Positions 14,137 through 22,995 of a stretch of 64,000 bases of DNA are shown in pieces; position 1 is the stretch's first letter, and the number at the start of each line of letters is the position of its first letter. The stretch is from NCBI GenBank assembly GCA_002686195.1, contig NZAS01000038.1, positions 1 through 64,000 on the forward strand. Direction: 5' to 3'. Source of the stretch: Candidatus Pacearchaeota archaeon (lineage in GTDB: Archaea; Nanoarchaeota; Nanoarchaeia; Pacearchaeales; GW2011-AR1). The position numbers were made by a program, and so were the translations under genes. The notes under the pieces are model-generated. The model was not told where the DNA came from, searched no databases, and was given only the letters and a program-made list of their open reading frames with translations.

Positions 14137-14953
14137 GATCCGTCTCAACACCAGCCAGAAGGTTACGGCCCTCACCAGCGAGGGCGCGCTTGATCGCTGG
14201 CAGCCTGCCATTCAGGCGGCAGTCGAGGATGACAACACGATTAGCGTTTATGACGTTATCGGTGAGGACTTCTGGACCGGCGAAGGCGTGACGGTGAAGC
14301 GGATCGACGCGGCCCTTCGCAAGATCGGCAACCGTGACGTTGTGGTCAATATCAACAGCCCCGGCGGCGATGTCTTCGAGGGCATCGCGATCTACAATCG
14401 CCTGCGCGAGCATCCGGCGAAGGTGCAGGTCAAGGTGATGGGCCTCGCCGCTTCCGCCGCCTCGATTATCGCGATGGCTGGCGATGAGGTGCAGATTGGC
14501 GAAGCGTCTTTCCTGATGATCCATAACGCTTGGGTCATGGCAGTGGGCAACCAGTTTGACCTGCGCGAAGTCGCTGACTTCCTCGCACCGTTCGATGAGG
14601 CCCTGCGCGATGTTTACGTGCAGCGAACCGGCACCGACGCAAGCGAGGTTGAGGCCATGATGAAGGCTGAAACTTGGATTAGCGGCAAGAAGGCTGTTGA
14701 AACCGGCTTTGCCGACACGCTGCTGAGCGCGGATGAAACCAAGCAGGTCGAGAATGCGGCGAACCCGCAGGTCAATGCCTTGCGCCGCGCTGAAGCCAAT
14801 CTTTGCAAGGAAATGCCCCGCTCGGCGGCGCGTGACCTGCTCAACCAGATCAAGGGCAAGCAAGACGCTGCCCCTGACCCCGCCACGCAGGACGCTGGCG
14901 ACCCTGAACTGTCCACCGCCCTTGCTGGGTTGCTGGATACCATTCGGGCCTAG
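14120..14953 (+). CDS. ClpP-like prohead protease, 277 aa
   Basis: The ClpP/crotonase fold is recognisable from INSPGGDVFEGIAIYNRL, the nucleophile region GLAASAASIIAMAGDE and the histidine region MIHNAW. It matures the capsid by trimming the major capsid protein's N-terminal domain. I chose ATG 14120, with GGAGGTGGC upstream, over longer in-frame starts inside the portal gene. The C-terminal helical extension may act in scaffolding. Confidence 0.9.
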   Translation: MPRPNKIRLNTSQKVTALTSEGALDRWQPAIQAAVEDDNTISVYDVIGEDFWTGEGVTVKRIDAALRKIGNRDVVVNINSPGGDVFEGIAIYNRLREHPAKVQVKVMGLAASAASIIAMAGDEVQIGEASFLMIHNAWVMAVGNQFDLREVADFLAPFDEALRDVYVQRTGTDASEVEAMMKAETWISGKKAVETGFADTLLSADETKQVENAANPQVNALRRAEANLCKEMPRSAARDLLNQIKGKQDAAPDPATQDAGDPELSTALAGLLDTIRA

Positions 14954-14982
14954 CGCCCATTTTCACGACAGGAAGTAACACA

Positions 14983-16230
14983 ATGACTAAGATGATCGCT
15001 GGCGCGGGTCTTGCCGCCCTCGCCGCTAACGCTCCGCGTGGCCTTGTTGCCATGCCACGTGCCGAAGCCAACGACCCGAAGGCTCTGGTCGCTCAGCTCA
15101 ACAACGCCTTTGAAGAGTTCAAGGCTGCTCAGGACGAGAAGCTTGCCGCCAAGGCAGACGATGTTGTCCTGAACGAGAAGGTTGACCGCCTCAACAACGC
15201 AATGTCGGACATTGAGGCTGCGCTGAACGAGAAGATCGCCGCTGCGCAGACCGTCAGCCCGCAGGGTGACATGAAGCCGACCGACCCTGAATACCTGAAC
15301 GCCTTTAAGGCGCACATGCGTAAGGGTGATGTCCAGGCTGCCATGACCGTTGGCACCGACGCAGACGGTGGCTACCTCGCTCCGGTCGAGTGGGATCGCA
15401 CCGTCACTAATGCGCTGAAGCAGCGTTCGCCCATCCGCGACAATGCCCAGGTCATCACGATCAGCGGAACCGGCTTTAGCCGCGTTTACAATGATGGTGT
15501 GGTCGGCAGTGGTTGGGTCGGTGAAACCGCCGCCCGTCCCGAGACCTCTACTCCGGGCCTGTCCACCCTCAACTTCGAGACCGGCGAACTCTACGCTAAC
15601 CCCGCGATTTCGCAGAAGGCGCTGGATGACGTTGCAATCGACCTTGAAGGCTGGATTCGTGACGAGGTTTCGGGCGAGTTCGCCATTCAGGAAAACATCG
15701 CTTTCCTGAGCGGCAACGGCACGAACAAGCCGTTCGGCATCCTCACCTACGTCACGGGCGCGACCAACGCTACGAAGCACCCGTTCGGCGCTATCGCAGC
15801 CGTGAACGGCACCGGCACCTCGCTCACTGACAGCGATGACCTGCTGAGTGTCATCTACGACCTGCCGAGTGAGCGCAACGGCAACGCCAAGTGGTACATG
15901 AACCGCAGCACGCTGGGCGTGATCCGCACCCTGAAGGACGGTAACGACAACTACCTGTGGCAGCCTTCGTATCAGGCTGACCAGCCTTCTTCGCTCGCCG
16001 GTTATTCGGTGGTCGAGGTTCCGGGTATGCCTGACATCGGCGCAAGCGCGGTTCCGGCTCTCTTCGGTGATATGGCGATGACCTATCTGGTTGTCGATCG
16101 CGTGGGCCTTCGCGTCCTGCGTGACCCGTTCACCAACAAGCCGTTCGTCCACTTCTACACGACTAAAAGGGTCGGGGGTGGAGTCCAAAATCCTGAGTAC
16201 ATGCGCGCGCTTAAGATGGCAGCGGCTTGA
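14983..16230 (+). CDS. Major capsid protein, HK97 fold, 415 aa
   Basis: An N-terminal helical delta domain (about residues 1-110, LNNAFEEFKAAQDEKLAAKADD) precedes the HK97 capsid fold with GGYLAPVEWDRTVTNALKQRSPIRDNA and the closing DPFTNKPFVHFYTTKRVGG. The protease upstream probably removes the delta domain. The last 69 nt differ from unit B at 18 positions, almost all silent, in contrast to near identity upstream; an HNH gene follows. Confidence 0.95.
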   Translation: MTKMIAGAGLAALAANAPRGLVAMPRAEANDPKALVAQLNNAFEEFKAAQDEKLAAKADDVVLNEKVDRLNNAMSDIEAALNEKIAAAQTVSPQGDMKPTDPEYLNAFKAHMRKGDVQAAMTVGTDADGGYLAPVEWDRTVTNALKQRSPIRDNAQVITISGTGFSRVYNDGVVGSGWVGETAARPETSTPGLSTLNFETGELYANPAISQKALDDVAIDLEGWIRDEVSGEFAIQENIAFLSGNGTNKPFGILTYVTGATNATKHPFGAIAAVNGTGTSLTDSDDLLSVIYDLPSERNGNAKWYMNRSTLGVIRTLKDGNDNYLWQPSYQADQPSSLAGYSVVEVPGMPDIGASAVPALFGDMAMTYLVVDRVGLRVLRDPFTNKPFVHFYTTKRVGGGVQNPEYMRALKMAAA

Positions 16231-16254
16231 TTAATACTCCGATTTTGCTATGAC

Positions 16255-16290
16255 GAAGGGGCGGAACTGCTGGTAACAGTCCGCCCCTTC
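16255..16290 (+). terminator. Strong hairpin after capsid gene
   Basis: GAAGGGGCGGA (16255-16265) pairs perfectly with TCCGCCCCTTC (16280-16290). There is no T-run, so it may protect or attenuate the capsid mRNA rather than terminate. A second hairpin (16940-16961) precedes the next structural gene; unit B has only one, GGGAGGG/CCCTCCC. Confidence 0.6.
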
Positions 16291-16317
16291 TAACCAACCG
16301 AACGTACGAGGTTCGAT

Positions 16318-16869
16318 ATGGCTGCATTCTCTTTATGCAAGATTCCGGATTGTGGAAACCCCAAGCGGGCGCGGGGATGGTGCGCAAAGCACTACATGCG
16401 CTGGAAAACGCATGGAGACCCTAAGATTAATCTATTGCCGCAAAGGCGCGTGCGGCAAAAAGTTATCCGTACTTGCAAAATTGATGGCTGCGAACGTGAT
16501 GTGGTTAGCCGGGGGTGGTGTAACGCACATTATCATAGGTGGTCTCGAAGCGGGGAAGTAAACGAAGCAACGCCCATCAAAGAGATTGGTAAACAATCTC
16601 GCTGCGTCGAGAAAAGCGGATACGTGACTTACACGGATAGTTCTCATCCTATGGCGAATAAGAATGGCCGCGTTCTAGAGCACCGCGCCGTGATGGCCGA
16701 GGTGCTCGGACGCCCGCTCCGTAAGGACGAAAACGTACACCACAAGAATGGCAACCGATCCGATAATCGACCCGAGAACTTGGAACTTTGGGTTAAGCAG
16801 CAACCTGCCGGGCAGCGAGTCGAAGACTTACTGGCGTGGGCAAACGAGATCATCGACCGCTACGGCTAG
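16318..16869 (+). CDS. HNH homing endonuclease with zinc motifs, 183 aa
   Basis: Two Cys/His knuckles (CKIPDCGNPKRARGWCAKHY and CKIDGCERDVVSRGWCNAHY) precede an HNH core (LEHRAVMAEVLGRPL, NVHHKNGNRSDNRPENLELW). It is absent from unit B, where the capsid gene is followed directly by the 70-aa gene. Its arrival coincides with a recoded capsid 3' end. A selfish element is the likely role. No clear ribosome site except weak GAGG. Confidence 0.85.
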   Translation: MAAFSLCKIPDCGNPKRARGWCAKHYMRWKTHGDPKINLLPQRRVRQKVIRTCKIDGCERDVVSRGWCNAHYHRWSRSGEVNEATPIKEIGKQSRCVEKSGYVTYTDSSHPMANKNGRVLEHRAVMAEVLGRPLRKDENVHHKNGNRSDNRPENLELWVKQQPAGQRVEDLLAWANEIIDRYG

Positions 16870-16983
16870 CCGTACTGGACCGACTGATAGGGGTAAGCGA
16901 GGCGCTGCCCCGACCATATGGAAAGTAAGCGCAAAGAATGGGCGGAGCGAGAGTTCCGCCCCAACCCCTTTGGGAGAATACCA

Positions 16984-17196
16984 ATGACCAAGAAGAAAGA
17001 CGGCGAGATGGAAGCTTCGGGCGCTATCATCGCGAAAGAAGACAAGGCAATCGACACCAGCCATCCGGCGGTCGATGCCAACCCGCGCCAGGGCGATGAC
17101 CTTCCGCCCGAGGCCAATCAGATCGACTTCAACGTTCCTTCGGCGCAGAAGCCTGCCAAGGAAGCCGTTGCAGACAACCTGAAGGCGCAGGACTAA
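16984..17196 (+). CDS. conserved head-region protein, 70 aa
   Basis: A small, highly charged and probably disordered protein (MTKKKDGEMEASGAI..., many Asp, Pro and Lys). Identical in length and almost in sequence to unit B 58990-59202. It lies between capsid and head-tail connector; it could be a head decoration or connector accessory. Start follows GGGAG. Confidence 0.75.
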   Translation: MTKKKDGEMEASGAIIAKEDKAIDTSHPAVDANPRQGDDLPPEANQIDFNVPSAQKPAKEAVADNLKAQD

Positions 17197-17221
17197 GCGT
17201 GCGGCGGCGGAGGGCGCAACG

Positions 17222-17764
17222 ATGACTTACAACCTTCGCCGCCTCACCCCTATTGATGGTGAGGATGTGCTACCGCTTGCTGATGCGAAGCTGTCCGCGC
17301 ATATCACCAGCGACGACGAGGACACTGTGCTTGCGGGCTTCCGTGATGCCGCGCTGTCTGAAGTCGAGAAGCTATCCGGCTATGCTGTGGACGGCGGCCA
17401 GTTCGTTTGGGAGCAACCCCGTTTCGGGCGGCACAATATCCTGCCGGTTCGCGGTGCAACCTCGATTGATAGCGTGGCATATATGGGCAGCGATGGCGTT
17501 AGCGCGAGCTATGCGGACGCGCGCCTAGTCAACGGCGCGGCCTACCCCGCTGTCGGTGGATCTTGGCCCACGGCCTACGGCTCGGCGGCAATAACCTTCA
17601 CGGTGGACGCTGCCTCGGCTGACAAGCTGGCGCTGCTGATTATCGCGGCGCAGCTGAAGTTTCAGGTCTTCGAGAACCGAGGGCGCGACGACGCCAAGTA
17701 TATCGAAGGCATCGAGATGGCGATTGCCTCCACTCTCAATTCGATCCGTGGCGATACGCTGTGA
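17222..17764 (+). CDS. Head-tail connector, gp6-like, 180 aa
   Basis: Reads LPLADAKLSAHITSDDEDTVLAGFRDAALSEVEKLSG at the N-terminus, the helical signature of HK97 gp6-like adaptors, and ends in NSIRG. It sits under the portal ring. The stop overlaps the next gene start. Close homologue in unit B (59228-59770). Confidence 0.85.
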   Translation: MTYNLRRLTPIDGEDVLPLADAKLSAHITSDDEDTVLAGFRDAALSEVEKLSGYAVDGGQFVWEQPRFGRHNILPVRGATSIDSVAYMGSDGVSASYADARLVNGAAYPAVGGSWPTAYGSAAITFTVDAASADKLALLIIAAQLKFQVFENRGRDDAKYIEGIEMAIASTLNSIRGDTL

Positions 17765-18087
17765 CCGCAGGACGTAGGGACCAGCTTGTCACGCTGGAGC
17801 GATATTCAGCCACTATGAACGAATACAACGAAGAGGTCGATTTCGTTTGGACGCCTCTCGGACAAGAATGGGCAGCGGTTTACTACGGCAAAGGCAGCGA
17901 GCGTCGGCAGGCCGCTATGGAGCAGGGAAGCCAGCCCGCTAACTTCCAATTCCTGTCGAACGCGCAGACGCGGGGGCTGACGCTGAAGGATCGCATCGAG
18001 CATAACGGCGTCTGGGATGTGGTCGGCATTAGCCCCGATACGCCCGAGCGCGGATTGCTGGAGGTTACGGCAGTTCGCGCAGCCTAA
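17761..18087 (+). CDS. Head closure / head-tail joining protein, 108 aa
   Basis: The pattern AGRRDQLVTLERYS, EWAAVYYGKGSERRQA and TLKDRIEHNGVWDVVGISPD fits the SPP1 gp16-like head-tail adaptor family. GTG start overlapping the connector. Residues 15-35 differ from unit B 59767-60090, while the rest is nearly identical. Confidence 0.85.
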   Translation: MTAGRRDQLVTLERYSATMNEYNEEVDFVWTPLGQEWAAVYYGKGSERRQAAMEQGSQPANFQFLSNAQTRGLTLKDRIEHNGVWDVVGISPDTPERGLLEVTAVRAA

Positions 18088-18404
18088 GCGCAACGCTGAA
18101 GGGCCGAACGATAAGGGATAAGCCCGTTAACTCGCCAGACCTTGCCCTCGCCATCGTTTGAGATGGTGATGAACAGCGTCGTGGCGTTCTCCTGAACAAA
18201 GGTAATTGTCGTTTCGCTCTCACCTTGAAGGACTGAGGGCGAGCCGATCTTCGAGACGCTTTCGGAGATGCACTGGGCAACGCGCATCGGGGGCTTGGCG
18301 GTGTTGAATGTGTGAACTGGCGGGCGGTTGCGCAGGTCGGATGCGGTTGTCGTGCAAGCCATGACACTGGCGGCGGCGACTAGCGCGAGAGCGGTTCTTT
18401 TCAT
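18084..18404 (-). CDS. Reverse-strand lipoprotein moron, 106 aa
   Basis: A signal peptide with lipobox (MKRTALALVAAASVMAC) predicts an outer- or inner-membrane lipoprotein; the mature part has few clear features (HTFNTAKPPMRVAQCISESV). It points against the structural genes and overlaps the head-closure stop, typical of a moron expressed from the prophage. It may alter the lysogen surface or exclude other phages; that is inference. Unit B carries a close homologue at the same spot (60087-60407). Confidence 0.8.
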   Translation of the reverse strand: MKRTALALVAAASVMACTTTASDLRNRPPVHTFNTAKPPMRVAQCISESVSKIGSPSVLQGESETTITFVQENATTLFITISNDGEGKVWRVNGLIPYRSALQRCA

Positions 18405-18452
18405 GGCCGAGCAATAGCGACCAAGTTTAGCGAAAAGTCAAGGGGTGCGGCA

Positions 18453-18914
18453 ATGAAGTTCAGCACCAAGACAACCGGCTTCGAGGGTCTGGAGGACATG
18501 CTCATTGAACTTGAGCAGTTCAGCGGGCGTACGACCACCGGCAAGAACGCGGTCCAGCGCGGGCTTAAAAAGGCGATGAAGCACATTGAGGACAAAGCGA
18601 AGTCGCTTGTTCCGGTGGATGACGGCGACCTGCGCGACAGCATCACGACGAAGAAGGAACGGGCGAAGCGGCAGCGCGGCTCGGCCAAGTTCCAGCGGCA
18701 GACGGGGATCTCAATGCTGACCGGCCCGACCGGCAAGCAAGAGGGCGGCAACGCGGCTTGGCAGGAGTTCGGGACCGTGAAGATGACGCCCGCGCCATAC
18801 ATGCGGCCCGCCGCAGATTCGGAAAGCGACAAGGTGATCGCGGACGTAGCGAAAGAGCTTCAGGACGCCATCGGCAAGTCTGTTGCACGCGCACGAAAGA
18901 AGGCGGGGAAGTAA
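18453..18914 (+). CDS. HK97 gp10-like tail-completion protein, 153 aa
   Basis: The core KAMKHIEDKAKSLVPVDDGDLRDSI and WQEFGTVKMTPAPYMRPA is the HK97 gp10 signature. It caps or joins the tail to the head. Unit B's protein (60650-61051) belongs to the same family but is only distantly similar, as the units diverge right after the moron. Confidence 0.85.
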   Translation: MKFSTKTTGFEGLEDMLIELEQFSGRTTTGKNAVQRGLKKAMKHIEDKAKSLVPVDDGDLRDSITTKKERAKRQRGSAKFQRQTGISMLTGPTGKQEGGNAAWQEFGTVKMTPAPYMRPAADSESDKVIADVAKELQDAIGKSVARARKKAGK

Positions 18915-19310
18915 ATGGCAGACCTGCAAAGCGCGCTGTTCTCGCGCCTCACCACCGCGCTGTCGGGCAGCATCGGCACCCGCGCTTACTGGTCGAAAGT
19001 TCCGCAGGGGGCGGCAATGCCGTATCTTCGGATGCAGACGGTTAGCGACCCGCGCCCCGAGCATCTTGGCGGGTATGACGAGAGCCGCATCACGCGGGTT
19101 CAGGTGGATGTGTTCTCGCGCTCCTACGCGGAAGCGCGGGCGATCTCGGAAAGCATCATTAGCGCAGTAGCGCAGCCCGCCACGGTCGCGGGCGTCAAGT
19201 TCGGTCGCACGAAGGCGGAAGGCCCGCGCGACCTTGGGGAAGACGTTGAAGGCGTCGGATATGTGCATCGGCTCAGTCTTGACCTGCTGGCCGAGCATTC
19301 ACTGGCATAA
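18915..19310 (+). CDS. Tail terminator-like protein (DUF3168), 131 aa
   Basis: ADLQSALFSRLTTAL, VPQGAAMPYLRMQ and VDVFSRSYAEARAISESI match DUF3168, the tail-tube terminator family. Position directly before the major tail protein agrees. It probably ends tail-tube growth. Confidence 0.85.
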   Translation: MADLQSALFSRLTTALSGSIGTRAYWSKVPQGAAMPYLRMQTVSDPRPEHLGGYDESRITRVQVDVFSRSYAEARAISESIISAVAQPATVAGVKFGRTKAEGPRDLGEDVEGVGYVHRLSLDLLAEHSLA

Positions 19311-19328
19311 GGTCCACGGAGTAACACA

Positions 19329-19787
19329 ATGGCTGAAACGACTGAAGCCTCGACCGGCTATGCTGGTGAGGTCTGGCTGAGCACTGACGACACCACCGGC
19401 AACCTCGCGGAACTGGTCCAGGTTGTCAGCTTTTCACTGCCGAGCGACACCGCAGAGCGCGTGGAAACCACGCACCTGAAGTCGGCAAACCGCCGCCGCG
19501 AATATACCACCGGCATGATCGACGGCGGCGAACTGGAGGTGACGCTGAACTTCCGTCCCGGAACGGATACGGACCAGCTCATTGAGGGCGCGCTGACTGG
19601 CGGCGATCCTCGAGCGGCCCGCTTCAACATTCCCGAACTGGGCACACTGGCGTGGACCTACGACACCACCGTTCAGGTTATCGGCTACAATAAGGGCGAA
19701 GTGACCGCAGACGGCAAGATGGAAGCCACTGTCACGATGGCCGTTAGCGGCGCTGTGACTGGCGGCGCATACGTCGAGCCTGTTTAA
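19329..19787 (+). CDS. Major tail tube protein, 152 aa
   Basis: A beta-rich protein with FSLPSDTAERVETTHLKSANRRREYTTGMIDGGELEV, the pattern of small siphophage tube proteins. It lies just before the frameshifting chaperone, as expected. Only weak resemblance to unit B 61475-61927. Confidence 0.85.
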   Translation: MAETTEASTGYAGEVWLSTDDTTGNLAELVQVVSFSLPSDTAERVETTHLKSANRRREYTTGMIDGGELEVTLNFRPGTDTDQLIEGALTGGDPRAARFNIPELGTLAWTYDTTVQVIGYNKGEVTADGKMEATVTMAVSGAVTGGAYVEPV

Positions 19788-20173
19788 TGGCTAACGCGAT
19801 CAAAGGCGAAACCCCGCTCGTCCTTAGCGACGGGCGGGAGTTCACCCTCGTTCTCGACATGGAAGCCCTTGTCGAAGCGGAAACGATCTACGGAAAGCCG
19901 CTTTCCAAGTTGATGGAAGACGCCATGTCAGGCTTCATGGGGGCAGCTGCCGCCATGTTGCAGGGGGCCGCTGCCCGCCATCACGGGTTGAAGCGCGGCG
20001 ATGCGCTCGAAATCATTCGCACCGACATGGGCGAGGTGGTTGAGGCCCTCACACGCGCAAGCGAAAGCGCCTTTCCTGATGAGGTGGAGGCGGGAAACGC
20101 GCCCGCGCCCAAGCCCAAGGCAAAAAAGCCTCGTGGGAAGACCTCTGGGCGCAATGGTGCGAAGCAGGGCTAG
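19787..20173 (+). CDS. Tail assembly chaperone, G-like, 128 aa
   Basis: Begins with a beta-strand domain (LVLSDGREFTLVLDMEALVEAE) as in phage tail chaperones of alphaproteobacteria. It overlaps the tube stop by one base. The lysine-rich end PKAKKPRGK is encoded by the slippery A AAA AAG at 20122-20128, from which a -1 shift gives the longer product. Confidence 0.85.
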   Translation: MANAIKGETPLVLSDGREFTLVLDMEALVEAETIYGKPLSKLMEDAMSGFMGAAAAMLQGAAARHHGLKRGDALEIIRTDMGEVVEALTRASESAFPDEVEAGNAPAPKPKAKKPRGKTSGRNGAKQG

Positions 20174-20412
20174 AGCCTGACGCATTCTGGCGGGCGACCC
20201 CCCGCACCTTTGCGCTGATCGTCAGCGCACGAATGAAGGCGACGGGCGACCTCGCCACGATGATCGGTTGGAGTTCCGAGCGGTTTGCGCGGCTCCAGAA
20301 GGTCAAGTCGCTGGATGAATACCTGAAACCGGCAAAGCCAACGTCAGCAGACGAAGGCGCAAGGGCTGTGCAGCGCATGTTCGCGCGCATGGCAGCGAAG
20401 CAAGGGGAATAA
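20128..20412 (+). CDS. -1 frameshift extension of tail chaperone (GT product)
   Basis: After slipping on A-AAA-AAG (20122-20128) the -1 frame reads ASWEDLWAQWCEAGLEPDAF and continues 94 residues to TAA at 20410, two bases before the tape-measure start. The WxxFW and TPRTF pattern is typical of T-domain chaperones. Total GT length is about 208 aa. The heptamer is the classic efficient bacterial type. Confidence 0.85.
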   Translation, partial: ASWEDLWAQWCEAGLEPDAFWRATPRTFALIVSARMKATGDLATMIGWSSERFARLQKVKSLDEYLKPAKPTSADEGARAVQRMFARMAAKQGE

Positions 20413-20413
20413 C

Positions 20414-22429
20414 ATGGCGCTAGGTGACGTTATTGCCCGCTTGGCGGTGAACCTCTCGCTTGAGACAGCAGCCTTCGAGAAGGGCGCAACCAAGTCCGAA
20501 AAGCGCATGAACCAGATGCGCCGCAAGTTCTCGGACTTCAGCAAGTCGATTGCCATTGGCGCGGCGGGCATCGGGACGGCCATTGCGGGCATCAATAAGG
20601 TCTTTGGCGACCTCGCCCAGAAGTCGAAGGAGATGGGCAACGCGGCGCAGGTCGCGGGCGAAAGCTTCGAGGACTTCCAACGCCAAGCCTACGGCGCGCG
20701 GATGGTCGGCGTCGAGTTCGACAAGCTGGGCGATATTTTCAAGGACGTTCGGGATCGCATCGGTGACTTCGCCCAGACGGGCGGTGGGCCGATGGCCGAC
20801 TTCTTCGAGAACATCGCCCCCAAGGTTGGCGTAACGGCCAAGGCTTTCGAGGGCTTGGGCGGTAGGGACTCGCTTCAGCTTTACTACGATAGCTTGAAGA
20901 AGGCGAACGTCAGCCAAGAGGATATGGTCTTCTACCTGGAGGCTATGGCTTCGGACGCCACCAACCTGATCCCGCTGCTTGAGAATGGCGGCGCGGCTTG
21001 GGAGCGTTACGGCGATAAGGCTGCGGTTATCACCGAGGACCAGCGCGCCCAGCTTCAGCGTTACGAAGAGTCGATGGCGAAGCTGGACAACTCGCTCCAG
21101 CAGCTTGCGCTAACGCTGGTCGATAGCGGTCTGATCGACAAGTTCGCCAACTTCGCGGAGCAGCTTGCGGCTGTCACCGAAGGCTTTAGCGGCGTCTCTG
21201 TTGCGGCTAATGCTGCCGATGAGGAAATGAAGAAAACGGAGGGTGCGCGCAAGTTCGGTAGCGACCTCCGCGCCCTTAGCGACAGCATCAACGAATGGTA
21301 TCTGGCGACCGATAAGGCGTTTGCCGATGCTGGCGCGGGCATTCGTAACTTCTTCGTCAGCGTGTGGGATGGCTTCAACCGATGGTGGACCGACCTGAAG
21401 GCCACGGCTGCGCAACTGGCGCAGGTGGGCAAGGATATGGTCGCGGGTCTTGTCAGCGGCATCAAGTCTGCCCCCGGCGCGGTGGGTGACGCACTTGTCG
21501 GCATCGCCTCCAGCGGGCTTGCGAAGGTCAAGAACTTCCTTGGCATCAAGTCGCCTTCGCGCGTCTTTATGGAGATCGGCGGGTATATCTCCGAGGGTCT
21601 GGCCATCGGGATCGAGGGCGGCATCGGGCGCGTCAATGCTGCGGTCGGCAAGATGACGGAAGCGGCAAAGCAGGCGGCGCGTGAAACCCAGGCCTTGCTC
21701 GACCGCCTGTTTCCTGAAGTGCGCAAGATGCTCGACTATGAGCGCGAACTGCAACTGATCGGCAAGGCTGACCTGTCCGACGATGCGAAGACCGAAGCGC
21801 GTCTGCGTCTGGGGCGGGAGCGCGATGGGCGTCCAGTCGAAGGCGGTGGCTTCACGGTATCGGATAGCGTCTTGAACGCGCCCAGCCTGATTAAAGGCAT
21901 GGAAGAAGTGGGCGATAGTCTGAAAGGGCTTGGCGACAAGGCTAAGGTTCAGACCGTCCGCATTGCCGAGACGTTCAAGGACATGGCCGAAAGCACGCTT
22001 GCTGCGGTTGACCGGATGGCGAACGCTATCAAGGGCGGCGGCTTCCTTGATATCCTTTCCGGCGTGGTGGGTCTGGGTATTCAGCTCGGCAGCATCGGCG
22101 CATTCGGCAAGAGCATTCAGGCGAACATCAACAAGGGCATTCCCGGCTATGCGACGGGCACCCGCAACCATCCCGGCGGTCTGGCAATCGTCGGTGAGCG
22201 CGGGCCGGAGCTAGTGAGTATGCCGCGCGGATCGTCGGTGTTCACCAATAGCGAGAGCCGCGCGATGATGGGCGGTCGTGGCGGCAACACCTACAACTTC
22301 AGCGGCAACCTTCTGACGCCGGAGTTCTGGGACCGGATTAACGCTGGCGATATGGCTGCTGCGCAAGGCGGCGCGCAAGCTGCGGCCCAGAACTCTCGCT
22401 TTGCTGCTTCACGGAGTTTGCGCCGATGA
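20414..22429 (+). CDS. Tail tape measure protein, 671 aa
   Basis: An N-terminal helical stretch (LSLETAAFEKGATKSEKRMNQ), a hydrophobic region (FSKSIAIGAAGIGTAIAGI) and later the LAKVKNFLGIKSPSRVF-like segment near residue 365 are tape-measure hallmarks; the C-terminus has GYATGTRNHPGGLAIVGERGPELV. It sets tail length, roughly 100 nm by the usual 1.5 angstroms per residue. Unrelated to the unit B tape measure. Confidence 0.92.
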   Translation: MALGDVIARLAVNLSLETAAFEKGATKSEKRMNQMRRKFSDFSKSIAIGAAGIGTAIAGINKVFGDLAQKSKEMGNAAQVAGESFEDFQRQAYGARMVGVEFDKLGDIFKDVRDRIGDFAQTGGGPMADFFENIAPKVGVTAKAFEGLGGRDSLQLYYDSLKKANVSQEDMVFYLEAMASDATNLIPLLENGGAAWERYGDKAAVITEDQRAQLQRYEESMAKLDNSLQQLALTLVDSGLIDKFANFAEQLAAVTEGFSGVSVAANAADEEMKKTEGARKFGSDLRALSDSINEWYLATDKAFADAGAGIRNFFVSVWDGFNRWWTDLKATAAQLAQVGKDMVAGLVSGIKSAPGAVGDALVGIASSGLAKVKNFLGIKSPSRVFMEIGGYISEGLAIGIEGGIGRVNAAVGKMTEAAKQAARETQALLDRLFPEVRKMLDYERELQLIGKADLSDDAKTEARLRLGRERDGRPVEGGGFTVSDSVLNAPSLIKGMEEVGDSLKGLGDKAKVQTVRIAETFKDMAESTLAAVDRMANAIKGGGFLDILSGVVGLGIQLGSIGAFGKSIQANINKGIPGYATGTRNHPGGLAIVGERGPELVSMPRGSSVFTNSESRAMMGGRGGNTYNFSGNLLTPEFWDRINAGDMAAAQGGAQAAAQNSRFAASRSLRR

Positions 22430-22995
22430 TTGAGCTTCCTACCGGCGTAGTGCCGAGCGAAATGGAAGTGCTGGCGCTCGACCAAGGGAGCGTTGTGCGT
22501 GGGGCTTCCTCGCTTCGTATCGACCGCCCCGGCAACCGCTACGCAATCGGCTTCACGTTCCCGCCTAGCGCCAAGCCCAAGCTTGCAAGGATCGTTCGGG
22601 CAAAGCGGCAGGGCATCCGTGTTTATCTGCCGCTGAAAGTGCCGCAGGGGTCGCCGGGAACGCCTGTGGTCGATGGCGCGGGCCAGTCGGGCACCTCGCT
22701 TGACGTTCGCGGCTTCACGCCGGGGTATTTCGCTAAGGAAGACTACTGGCTGACGATCATAGACGCCAGCGGCAACGGCTATCTGCATCAAGTTGTCGAG
22801 ACGGTGGGCGCGGACGGGACCGGAGCGGCAACCCTTAGCATCGAGCCGCCTCTGCGTGCCCCGTTCGCTGATGGTGCGACTATCGAGTTCGCCAAGCCCT
22901 ACATCGAGGGTTTCATCGACGGTGAGAACTGGGGCTGGAACACGCCGACTAACTGGCTGGTGTCGATTGGCTTGGTGGTGGAGGAATACGAGTGA
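22426..22995 (+). CDS. Distal tail / baseplate protein, 189 aa
   Basis: Follows the tape measure with 4-bp overlap, where siphophages place the distal tail protein. It is beta-rich (YAIGFTFPPSAKPKLARIVRAKRQGI) and ends in a WNTPTNWLVSIGLVVEEYE segment. I recognise the position rather than a firm domain. Confidence 0.7.
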   Translation: MIELPTGVVPSEMEVLALDQGSVVRGASSLRIDRPGNRYAIGFTFPPSAKPKLARIVRAKRQGIRVYLPLKVPQGSPGTPVVDGAGQSGTSLDVRGFTPGYFAKEDYWLTIIDASGNGYLHQVVETVGADGTGAATLSIEPPLRAPFADGATIEFAKPYIEGFIDGENWGWNTPTNWLVSIGLVVEEYE

